Positions 1 through 6,170 of a stretch of DNA of 24,273 bases are shown here, piece after piece. The notes under the pieces were generated by a model. It was not told where the DNA came from and did not search any database. It saw only the letters and a list, made by a program, of their open reading frames with translations. The stretch covers positions 1 through 24,273 of the forward strand of contig CAINCZ010000002.1 of assembly GCA_903847195.1 (NCBI GenBank), read 5' to 3'. Both the position numbers and the translations under genes were made by a program. The stretch's first letter is position 1. Each line of letters opens with the position of its first letter. This DNA comes from an uncultured Acidobacteriota bacterium (GTDB taxonomy: Bacteria; Acidobacteriota; Terriglobia; Terriglobales; CAINCZ01).

Positions 1-1
1 G

Positions 2-1210
2 ATGTCCAAGAAGTCATTGAGTTTGCTTTCGCAGATTTGTCTTTGGGCCGGTTTCCTGATTCCCTTCTTCGCCTCCCATTACGTCGGCATGCCCATGGAC
101 CGGATGCCGGCCGTGCTGGCAGCCAACGTGGTGCTGTGGGCGATCGGGCTGGTGGCCGGTTACTACGTTTATCTCCAAGAGAAGAAAGTGGCCGCCGATG
201 TGGCGGTCTGGAGCCGCATCTGCGGCTACATTGCATCGATTCCGGCAACATTTGTGATGCTGGGGTTGGTCTTTGGGTATCTATATTACCCGTCGATCGA
301 AAAGAGCGCGATTGCGAAGTCGATCAACTACCTGCTGATGCTGACGCTGTTTGCCATGGGCGTGCAGATCACGGGTGCGGACTGGTCGGGGATCATCCGG
401 CATCCGAAGATGGTCTCGGTGTCGGTGGTGCTTCGCTGGGTGTGCATGCCGTTACTCGCATACCTGCTGGCGAACTTTGTGCTGCTGCGGTTTTTGTCGC
501 AGCCGGCGGCGACGACGGTGGCGGTGGGCATGGTGATCCTGGGCACGACGCCGACGGGGGCCGCCTCGAACACGCTGACGATGATCAGCCGCGGCGACCT
601 GGCACTGTCGGTTTCGGTGACGACGGTGAATACCATTATTGCGCCGTTCCTGCAACCGTTCCTGATCAAGCTCTTTGTGGGACGCGTGACGCACGTGGAC
701 ACCTGGGGGATCTTCAAGGACCTGATCGAGGTAATCCTGATCCCGGTGATCGTGGGCACGCTGGTCGGTTCGCAGATTCCGAACCTGGTGAAGAAGCTGC
801 GTCCGCTGCTGCTGGCGATTTCGGTGCTGTGCCTGGGATTGATCATCATGACCAACATCGCGCGAGGCACGAGCACGCTGCTGCGGCAGTTGTGGATTCT
901 GCCGCTGCTGGCGCTGGTTTGCGTGATCCAGGGTACGGCGGGATTGTCGCTGGGCTACTACGTGCCGAAGTTCTTCGGCTTCAGCCACAAGCAGCGCGTA
1001 GCGGCCTGCTTTGAAGTGGGCGTGGAGAACGCCTCGCTGAGCATGGTGGTGGCAATGAACCACTTCAGCCCGCTGGCGGCGATTCCGGCGGTGCTCTACA
1101 GCAAGCTGCAACACATGCTGGCAATCGGCATTTTCGTCAGGCGATTCCAGCGCATGGATGCGGAAGCAGCAGGACAGGCGGCGCCTTCCGCACAAAAGGC
1201 GCGCGCGTAG
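2..1210 (+). CDS. BASS-family (bile acid:sodium symporter-like) transporter
   Basis: A 402-aa polytopic membrane protein, probably a sodium-coupled carrier for an organic anion in the inner membrane. The BASS signatures are visible: a Gly/Thr/Pro-rich segment GTTPTGAASNTLTMISRGD near residues 180-200, followed by a TTVNTIIAPFLQP helix, and FEVGVENASLS near residues 337-347. These match the two discontinuous helices that bind sodium in this family. Classical BASS proteins are about 300-330 aa; this one has about 90 extra N-terminal residues with two or three more hydrophobic segments. The ATG at base 2 is the first in the window, so the true start could lie upstream. The amidohydrolase gene starts 74 bp downstream on the same strand with its own ribosome binding site, so cotranscription is likely. 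The substrate cannot be told from sequence; an aromatic or other carboxylate is a guess from the neighbour. Confidence 0.8.
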   Translation: MSKKSLSLLSQICLWAGFLIPFFASHYVGMPMDRMPAVLAANVVLWAIGLVAGYYVYLQEKKVAADVAVWSRICGYIASIPATFVMLGLVFGYLYYPSIEKSAIAKSINYLLMLTLFAMGVQITGADWSGIIRHPKMVSVSVVLRWVCMPLLAYLLANFVLLRFLSQPAATTVAVGMVILGTTPTGAASNTLTMISRGDLALSVSVTTVNTIIAPFLQPFLIKLFVGRVTHVDTWGIFKDLIEVILIPVIVGTLVGSQIPNLVKKLRPLLLAISVLCLGLIIMTNIARGTSTLLRQLWILPLLALVCVIQGTAGLSLGYYVPKFFGFSHKQRVAACFEVGVENASLSMVVAMNHFSPLAAIPAVLYSKLQHMLAIGIFVRRFQRMDAEAAGQAAPSAQKARA

Positions 1211-1284
1211 TTGAGGAAAGTTTTCGAGCAAGGCACCCGTAGTTGAGTTAATCCGCATATCGAGTTCAAGGAGGGCAGGGTCGA

Positions 1285-2295
1285 ATGAGATTTCCGAAAA
1301 TTGCAATTGAAGAACACGTGTCGCCATCGGGAGTGGTGGAGAGAGGCCAGGAACTTTTCAACGCGGCGGCATGGAGCAAGATGAGCAAGGCGCTGCTGGA
1401 CATCCACGGGCAGTTGCTGGACGACATGGACCGGCACAACGTGGAGATGTCGGTGCTATCACTGGTAGCGCCGGGCGTGCAGGGCTTGGCGGATGTGAAG
1501 CAGGCGATTGAATGCGCGCAGCGCAACAACGACGCTCTGGCAAACCAGGTGGCGAAGAATCCCAAGCGCTTCCAGGCGTTCGCGGCGCTGCCGATGAACG
1601 ACCCGGAGGCTTCGGCGCTGGAGCTGACCCGCTGCGTGAAAGAGTTGGGCTTCGTAGGTTCGCTGGTGGACAACTTCTCGTCGATCGGCTCGGAAGATTC
1701 GGTGCTGTACTACGACCAGCCGGAGTATTGGGATTTCTGGAGCGTGTGCCAGGACCTCGACGTCCCGTTTTACCTGCACCCGCGCGAACCACCGGTTTGC
1801 CGCACGCTGTTCCTCGAAGGGTATCCGTGGCTGCGCACGTCGAGCTGGGCGTTCACGCTCGACATGGCGACGCACATGCTGCGGCTGATGAGCTGCGGGC
1901 TGTTCGACAAGTATCCGAAGCTGAAGATGGTGGTCGGCCACATGGGCGAGACGCTGCCGTTTTTGATGTGGCGGGTGGACAACCGCATCAAGAAGTCGCC
2001 GCGCGGCATCCCGGCCAAGCAACCGCTCAACCATTACTTCACCAATAATTTCTGGATCACCACGAGCGGGCAGTTCAACACGCCGTCGCTGATGCAGGCC
2101 ATCAACTGGATGGGCGAAGACCGCGTGATGTTCGCGTGCGATTACCCGTTCGAGATCTTCGATGACGCGGCTCCGTGGCTCGACAGCGTGAACGCGATCA
2201 GCGACGCGGCATGGAACAAGGTCGCGCGCACCAACGCCGAGAAGCTGTTCAAGCTGAATCTCGGCGCGCCGAAGGCGGTGGGCGCGAAGGCGTAA
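1285..2295 (+). CDS. Amidohydrolase-2 / ACMSD-type decarboxylase, gamma-resorcylate decarboxylase-like
   Basis: A 336-aa TIM-barrel metal enzyme of the ACMSD/amidohydrolase-2 family. The N-terminal KIAIEEH places Glu9 and His11 where 2,6-dihydroxybenzoate (gamma-resorcylate) decarboxylase has Glu8 and His10. YLHPR gives His165, GHMGE gives His219 and ACDYPFE gives Asp286, matching His164, His218 and Asp287 of that enzyme. Ligand set, spacing and length (about 325-340 aa) all agree, so a non-oxidative aromatic acid decarboxylase or a close hydrolase relative is the best call; the exact substrate is not determined. The start is supported by GGAGGG at 1270-1275, 9 nt before the ATG. It follows a BASS transporter on the same strand, suggesting uptake and breakdown of one compound. 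No second ring-modifying enzyme is seen nearby. Confidence 0.82.
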   Translation: MRFPKIAIEEHVSPSGVVERGQELFNAAAWSKMSKALLDIHGQLLDDMDRHNVEMSVLSLVAPGVQGLADVKQAIECAQRNNDALANQVAKNPKRFQAFAALPMNDPEASALELTRCVKELGFVGSLVDNFSSIGSEDSVLYYDQPEYWDFWSVCQDLDVPFYLHPREPPVCRTLFLEGYPWLRTSSWAFTLDMATHMLRLMSCGLFDKYPKLKMVVGHMGETLPFLMWRVDNRIKKSPRGIPAKQPLNHYFTNNFWITTSGQFNTPSLMQAINWMGEDRVMFACDYPFEIFDDAAPWLDSVNAISDAAWNKVARTNAEKLFKLNLGAPKAVGAKA

Positions 2296-2324
2296 GAGCA
2301 TCGCGCGCAGTGCGAGTAACTTGC

Positions 2325-2350
2325 GGCGCCGGGTTGCAGAACCCGGCGCC
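2325..2350 (+). repeat. Perfect 11-bp hairpin after the amidohydrolase gene
   Basis: GGCGCCGGGTT at 2325-2335 pairs perfectly with AACCCGGCGCC at 2340-2350 around a GCAG loop. It lies 30 bp after the amidohydrolase stop and before the next gene. No T-run follows (GATTTGCTTGG), so it may be an RNA 3'-end stabiliser, an inefficient terminator or a short dispersed repeat rather than a textbook intrinsic terminator. Confidence 0.6.
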
Positions 2351-2394
2351 GATTTGCTTGGTGGGCTGGAACCGCGCACAAGGGGGCAAAGCTT

Positions 2395-2634
2395 ATGGCG
2401 GAAGTGAATCCGGTGGTCACGATCATGGAGGCGCTGCTGGAGCAGACGCGGGCGATCCGCGACGTGAAGATACAGGTGGAGTCGCTGAAGCAGATGATGT
2501 TTACCCATCGTCCGGCGTTCGTGCCGACGTTTGAGGAAAAGGTGAAAGAGGTCACGGCGGGTGGAACGCTGGAGCGGTTGGATGGGTTGATGGCGACGCT
2601 GGAGAGCACGGTGAGGAAGTTGAAGGAAGGGTAA
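2395..2634 (+). CDS. Small helical protein of unknown function (79 aa)
   Basis: A 79-aa protein that I do not recognise. It is predicted mostly helical, with heptad-like stretches at residues 8-35 (EALLEQTRAIRDVKIQVESL) and 58-77 (TLERLDGLMATLESTVRKLK) separated by a Pro-containing linker, so a short coiled-coil or helical hairpin is likely. There is no signal peptide or membrane segment. The start is well supported: AAGGGGG at 2380-2386 lies 8 nt before the ATG. The gene follows the 2325-2350 hairpin and precedes a palindromic repeat. Its codon use resembles the neighbours, which argues that it is a real gene. It may be cotranscribed with the amidohydrolase, but nothing ties it to that function. 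Confidence 0.6.
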   Translation: MAEVNPVVTIMEALLEQTRAIRDVKIQVESLKQMMFTHRPAFVPTFEEKVKEVTAGGTLERLDGLMATLESTVRKLKEG

Positions 2635-2663
2635 GAAGAGACTCATGGTGTACGCGGCATCGC

Positions 2664-2707
2664 TGCCCACATCTGCTAACAACGGCAGATGTGGGGCACC
2701 GGGCACC
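2664..2707 (+). repeat. Palindromic repeat, family P copy A
   Basis: CCCACATCTGC at 2666-2676 pairs with GCAGATGTGGG at 2685-2695 around TAACAACG, followed by the family tail GGCACC then GGGCACCC. It is one of six related palindromes in the window (others near 3285, 6080, 13601, 15612 and 16225) that share the outer CCCAC/GTGGGGCACC arms and an A-rich loop but differ in the middle stem. This copy follows a plus-strand gene, whereas the other five follow minus-strand stops. No T-run follows on the plus strand. Confidence 0.6.
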
Positions 2708-2780
2708 CACCGAAGGTAGGGCAGGCAGCCTTTCTTTTACAGCGTTGAACTTGGCCGTAATTCGGCGTAAAGTGCTGGCC

Positions 2781-3167
2781 GTGAAACGACGAATGAATGT
2801 CGCTGCGATCCTGACGTTCGCCCTCTTGTGCTGCGTCCTTCAGTGCGGCTGCGACTCGACTGCACGGTCGGCAGAGTCACGTTCTCCCGACGGAGAATTG
2901 TTGGCTAAAGCATATGCCGTCGAAGTCGGGGGTATCGGAGGTGGAGGCTATACTGCCGTTGATTTGAACTGTGATAGATTCCTCGGCCGCCGCCTTCGGG
3001 TGCCTGTCTTGCGATTTGTTGGAGACAAGGAGACAATTCTCGAGATGAAGTGGATCACATCACGGCATTTGGAGCTGAGCCTGGTTGGCAACGTAAGCTT
3101 CGAATCTTATAGGCAACGTTATGGAGATGTGCAAACTACTTTGCGGCAGCCCCCCAAGGCAAGGTGA
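2781..3167 (+). CDS. Small secreted or lipid-anchored protein of unknown function
   Basis: About 128 aa from the GTG at 2781, or 124 aa from the ATG at 2793. The open frame extends upstream to 2691, but that part translates palindromic repeat copy A, so a downstream start is preferred; neither start has a clear ribosome binding site. The N-terminus is VKRRMNV, then a hydrophobic stretch AAILTFALLCCVL ending in QCGCDS, which looks like a Sec signal. Several cysteines could serve as a lipid attachment site, but none sits in a canonical LxxC lipobox. The mature part begins near SRSPDGELLAKAY, a SPDG(K/E) opening seen in small acidobacterial envelope proteins of unknown role, and looks beta-rich. 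Base composition is visibly lower in GC than the neighbours, with codons such as AAA, TTG and GAT, suggesting recent acquisition or relaxed codon use. Confidence 0.55.
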   Translation: MKRRMNVAAILTFALLCCVLQCGCDSTARSAESRSPDGELLAKAYAVEVGGIGGGGYTAVDLNCDRFLGRRLRVPVLRFVGDKETILEMKWITSRHLELSLVGNVSFESYRQRYGDVQTTLRQPPKAR

Positions 3168-3195
3168 TTGTCACAGTCCAGAACAGCGGCCGGGT

Positions 3196-3211
3196 ACCTG
3201 GAGCCCCAGGT
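3196..3211 (+). repeat. Short hairpin after the secreted-protein gene
   Basis: ACCTGG at 3196-3201 pairs with CCAGGT at 3206-3211 around AGCC, 29 bp past the stop of the upstream plus-strand gene. It lacks a T-run, so it is only a weak 3'-end candidate. Confidence 0.3.
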
Positions 3212-3274
3212 TCGCATCGTCCTTTTCGCGCTAGCCTGGGCGCGACGATTCTTCCATTAAGACCCAAAAACGCA

Positions 3275-3330
3275 AAGTCAAAAACCCCACCTTAGCCGCC
3301 CAACAGCGGGGCGACGAAGGTGGGGCACCC
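3275..3330 (-). terminator. Intrinsic terminator of the SSF symporter gene (family P copy B)
   Basis: Read on the minus strand just after the symporter stop, the element begins GGGTGCCCCACCTT and forms a stem-loop: CCCCACCTT at 3285-3293 pairs with AAGGTGGGG at 3317-3325, with an inner CGCCC (3297-3301) / GGGCG (3309-3313) stem. TTTTT follows (complement of 3280-3284). A GC-rich stem followed by a U-tract is the layout of a rho-independent terminator. Seventeen bases, 3275-3291, are identical to 6070-6086 in copy C. Confidence 0.65.
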
Positions 3331-3337
3331 AGAAGAT

Positions 3338-4897
3338 TTACTGATTGGTGCGAGCTTCGGCCTTCGGTTCGCTTTCGGCGAAGAACGGCTTCCAGCGTTC
3401 GGGATTGGGCGGGGGCGACAGCAGGCTGACGACCACGAGCGAAATCACCGATACCGCGACTGCGGGGAAGATGGCGTCGTGCTGGAGCCAGGTGGCAGGG
3501 ACGAGCGTCTGGCGGCCGCGTTCGAGGAATATCTGCTCGACGTTCCAGAAGACGGTGACGGAGGTTCCCAACAGAATGGACACGACCGCAGCGCCACCCG
3601 TCGCGCGCTTGGAGAAAAACGTTCCCATCACCACGGGCGTGATCGCCGCCGAGTAGATCGTGTAGGCGTAGAGCGCCATGGCCAGGATCGAGGTCCACAC
3701 CGCGCCCTGCAACAGGGCGAAGATTCCCAGCAAAACCACGAGCACGCGCGAAACCATGAGTATCTGGCGGTTGGTGGCGTTGGGGTTGATAAAGCGCGTG
3801 TAAACGTCGTTGACCAGATTGGTGGCGGGCGAGAACAGGTAGTTATTGGCCGTCGAAATCACCTTGGCGAACACCGCGCCCATCAGCAGCGCACCGACGA
3901 GCGCAGGCAGTCCGTGGCGGGCGGTGTAGGGGATGATTTCGCGCGGGTGGGCGGCGACCTCGGGGTGGCTCATGAAGAGCGCGGCGCCGAAGATGGCGAT
4001 GGTGACGATCAGGGTCTCGAGTATGAGCGTGCCGAAGATCCAACCAACGACGGCATGGCGCGCGTCTTTTTCCGACTTAGCGGAAAAGAACTTCTGGTAC
4101 ATGCTCTGGTTGCCGAGCATGAGCAGGAAGGTGGGGAGGAAGAAATCCCACGCCTTGATGAAGCCCGCGCCGGAGCCGCGATTGACGCCACCCTGGAAGC
4201 CGAAGCGGCCGAACCAGGTGAAGTACTCGGCGGGCAGCGAAGCGTGGAGGCCGGGCCATCCGCCGACGCGAGTGAACAGCAGCGGCACGGCGATGAAGGC
4301 CGAGACGGTGATGAGCAGTCCGATGGCGAGGTCCATGTAGGCGACCGAGGCCATGCCGGCCAGAGCGGTGAACAGGATCACGAAGATGGCGATGATGATC
4401 ATGCCGAGCGCGTGGGCGTTGGCGGGGGCGAAGCCGAAGGTGTGGATGGCAACGTCGTTGAGTCCGGGGAAGATCAGGTGCAGGATGTCGCCGCCGCCCT
4501 TGAACTGGTACGAGGTGATGGCGGTGTAGGCGAACAGGATGGCGATGGTTCCCAGCACGCGCGCAGCGGTGTTGTAGCGCGTCTCCAGCAGATCGGGCAC
4601 GGTGAACTGCGCGAACTTGCGGGCGCGCGGGGCCACGAAATAGATGATGAGCAGCCCGGCCCAGCCTCCGGCGGGCTGCCACAAGGCGGCGAAGCCGTTG
4701 CGGAAGGCGTTCTCGGCCCCGGCGAAGAGCGAGCCCGCGCCGATCCATGATGAGAGCAGGGTGAACACCAGGACGTAGGCCGGAAGCGAGCGTCCGGCGA
4801 CGAGGAAGTCGGCCTTGGTGTGGACGGTGCGCGTCTTGGCCAGGCTGATGGCCAGTAGCGCGAGCACGATGATGGCGAGAACGAATATGTAGAGCAT
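3338..4897 (-). CDS. Sodium:solute symporter (SSF family)
   Basis: About 519 aa from the ATG at 4897; an ATG at 4936 would add MNSRRCVAPAKRP. Neither start has a strong ribosome binding site: AAGAGG lies only 3 nt before 4897. I prefer 4897 because MLYIFVLAIIVLALLAIS is the usual SSF opening, placing the N-terminus outside. Around 13 membrane helices are expected. SSF features are visible: DFLVAGRSLP before helix 2, then TLLSSWIGAGSLFAGAENAF in the unwound first core helix, and a Gly-rich loop GAALFMSHPEV further on. The family couples sodium entry to uptake of sugars, amino acids or organic acids; the substrate here is unknown. It lies 60 bp (21 bp with the longer start) after the DUF167 gene on the same strand, so it may be the last gene of a yggS operon. 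A terminator-type palindrome lies directly after its stop. Confidence 0.82.
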   Translation of the reverse strand: MLYIFVLAIIVLALLAISLAKTRTVHTKADFLVAGRSLPAYVLVFTLLSSWIGAGSLFAGAENAFRNGFAALWQPAGGWAGLLIIYFVAPRARKFAQFTVPDLLETRYNTAARVLGTIAILFAYTAITSYQFKGGGDILHLIFPGLNDVAIHTFGFAPANAHALGMIIIAIFVILFTALAGMASVAYMDLAIGLLITVSAFIAVPLLFTRVGGWPGLHASLPAEYFTWFGRFGFQGGVNRGSGAGFIKAWDFFLPTFLLMLGNQSMYQKFFSAKSEKDARHAVVGWIFGTLILETLIVTIAIFGAALFMSHPEVAAHPREIIPYTARHGLPALVGALLMGAVFAKVISTANNYLFSPATNLVNDVYTRFINPNATNRQILMVSRVLVVLLGIFALLQGAVWTSILAMALYAYTIYSAAITPVVMGTFFSKRATGGAAVVSILLGTSVTVFWNVEQIFLERGRQTLVPATWLQHDAIFPAVAVSVISLVVVSLLSPPPNPERWKPFFAESEPKAEARTNQ

Positions 4898-4957
4898 CGG
4901 CCTCTTAGCTGGAGCAACGCAACGGCGCGAGTTCATCCACGCATTGCGGAATTCGGT

Positions 4958-5257
4958 TTACGCCTGCGACACGGTGCTCAAGCGGCGACGCACTTCGTCG
5001 GCCGCGAGTCCGGCGACACGAACCACTTTCTGGCGGCTGGTTTCGCCGCTGACGATGGTGATGGCCGAGCGCGACACACCGAGCACCTCGGCCAGATATT
5101 GGATGCAGGCATCGTTGGCCTTGCCCTCGACAGGCGGGGCCGTAAGAGCCAATTTAAGCGCATCGCCGATGGTGCCGGCAATGGCGTTGCGGCGGGCGCG
5201 CGGGTGAACCTTGACGGCAAAGGTAGCGCCGCGGGCGGTGTCACGCACGGGGATCAC
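4958..5257 (-). CDS. yggU: DUF167 / YggU (UPF0235) family protein
   Basis: A 99-aa protein of the small DUF167 alpha/beta family; the biochemical role is unknown. Diagnostic stretches are VKVHPRARRNAIAG near the N-terminus, LKLALTAPPVEGKAND in the middle and ITIVSGETSRQKVVRVAGL near the end, which match the family core (V.P.A......G....L.I.APPV.GKAN....LA..L.V....I.I..G...R.K.V.I.G). The start is GTG at 5257, overlapping the yggS stop by 4 nt (GTGA), which implies translational coupling. yggS and yggU are neighbours in many bacteria, so the arrangement supports both calls. Confidence 0.88.
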   Translation of the reverse strand: MIPVRDTARGATFAVKVHPRARRNAIAGTIGDALKLALTAPPVEGKANDACIQYLAEVLGVSRSAITIVSGETSRQKVVRVAGLAADEVRRRLSTVSQA

Positions 5258-5958
5258 AACGCTTCTCTCACGCCAAAGATGGCCGTGCCCACGCGGACAC
5301 AGGTGGAGCCTTCGGCGATGGCGACGGCGAAGTCGTGCGACATGCCCATGGAAAGCTCATCGAGCGATAGGCCGGGCAGATGGCGCGCGGCGAGGCGGTC
5401 ACGCAGTTCGCGCAGCTGGCGGAAGCAGGGGCGCGCGCCCTCGGGATCTTCAGTGAAGGGCGGAACCGTCATGAGTCCGCAGAACTGAAGATGCGCGAGT
5501 TCCGGCGCAGCGGCCAGCAGTTCTTCCAGCTCGGCAGAGTCCGGGGCGACGCCGCTCTTTTGTTCTTCGCCGCCGACGTTGACTCCGATGAGTACGCGCA
5601 CGGTGCGCGAGGCCTGCGCGGCGGCTTCGTTGAGGCGGCGCGCGAGGCGCAGGGAGTCGAGCGAATCGACGGCGTGGAAGAGTTCGGTGGCGGGCTTCGC
5701 TTTGTTCGCCTGTAGGTGGCCGATGAGATGAAACTCGGCGCCGGCGAGGTCGGCGAGGGCCGGGGCCTTGGTGGCGAACTCCTGCACGCGGTTTTCACCG
5801 AAGAGGCGGTGACCGGCCAGGTAGGCCTCGCGGATGCGCTCGGGCGGGTGCGTCTTGGTGACCGCCATGAGCTTCACGGCGTCGGCAGGACGGCCGGCGC
5901 GGCGTGCGGCGTCGGCGACCTGCTGCTGGACGCGTGCGAGGTTTTCGGCGACGGACAT
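5254..5958 (-). CDS. yggS: YggS/PLPBP family pyridoxal-phosphate homeostasis protein
   Basis: A 234-aa alanine-racemase-fold protein that binds pyridoxal 5'-phosphate and buffers its supply; no catalytic reaction is established for the family. Lys35 in LMAVTKTHP is the PLP Schiff-base lysine (Lys36 in E. coli YggS). Other family marks are FGENRVQE, EFHLIGHLQANKAK, VLIGVNVGGEEQKSG, CGLMTVPP and LSMGMSHDFAVAIAEGSTCVRVGTAIFG, read as separate blocks. The open frame extends 26 codons upstream, but that part translates a dispersed repeat (6006-6035), so MSVAENLARV at 5958 is taken as the start. There is no ribosome binding site: TATAGT ends 6 nt before the ATG, so the transcript may be leaderless. 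The stop overlaps the GTG of the DUF167 gene. Confidence 0.92.
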   Translation of the reverse strand: MSVAENLARVQQQVADAARRAGRPADAVKLMAVTKTHPPERIREAYLAGHRLFGENRVQEFATKAPALADLAGAEFHLIGHLQANKAKPATELFHAVDSLDSLRLARRLNEAAAQASRTVRVLIGVNVGGEEQKSGVAPDSAELEELLAAAPELAHLQFCGLMTVPPFTEDPEGARPCFRQLRELRDRLAARHLPGLSLDELSMGMSHDFAVAIAEGSTCVRVGTAIFGVREAL

Positions 5959-6005
5959 GGGACAACTATAAATCACGGGCTGTGCAAGTGGTGGATGTGT
6001 GGAGA

Positions 6006-6035
6006 AGCAGGTCGCTCGCTGCGCCCGGGATGACA
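6006..6035 (+). repeat. Dispersed repeat, family Q (single copy)
   Basis: AGCAGGTCGCTCGCTGCGCC followed by CGGGATGACA resembles AGCAGATCCTTCGCTTCGCT followed by CAGGATGAC at 13220-13248, and the inverted copy at 13153-13184. I recall similar GGATGACA-ended repeats scattered in acidobacterial and other high-GC genomes; the function is unknown. The repeat sits about 50 bp upstream of yggS and would be wrongly translated if the longer yggS frame were used. Confidence 0.55.
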
Positions 6036-6069
6036 AGATCGAAGTAGATTGGAGTCAAGCAACGTCCTG

Positions 6070-6125
6070 AAGTCAAAAACCCCACCCTAACCGCCCAAAA
6101 ACGGGGCGGCGAGGATGGGGCACCC
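6070..6125 (-). terminator. Intrinsic terminator of the OPT transporter gene (family P copy C)
   Basis: On the minus strand, 46 bp past the OPT stop, GGGTGCCCCATCC starts a stem-loop. CCGCCC at 6091-6096 pairs with GGGCGG at 6104-6109 around AAAAACG, and CCCCACCC at 6080-6087 pairs with GGATGGGG at 6113-6120 with one mismatch. TTTTT follows (complement of 6075-6079). The 3' flank is identical over 17 nt to that of copy B. Confidence 0.62.
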
Positions 6126-6170
6126 AAGCAGAAGAGCAAAATCAGGCCCTCACGCGAATAGCAGAGTCGC

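Noticed and set aside
3120..3293. Possible frameshift extending the secreted protein (another frame reads KVIVTVQNSGRVPGAPGS)
   Set aside because: The original frame ends in YGDVQTTLRQ, a plausible natural C-terminus, and there is no sign of homology in the second frame; only a CCCCCC run makes a shift conceivable.
3320..4750. 476-codon open frame on the plus strand
   Set aside because: Antisense to the SSF symporter and starts inside palindrome copy B.
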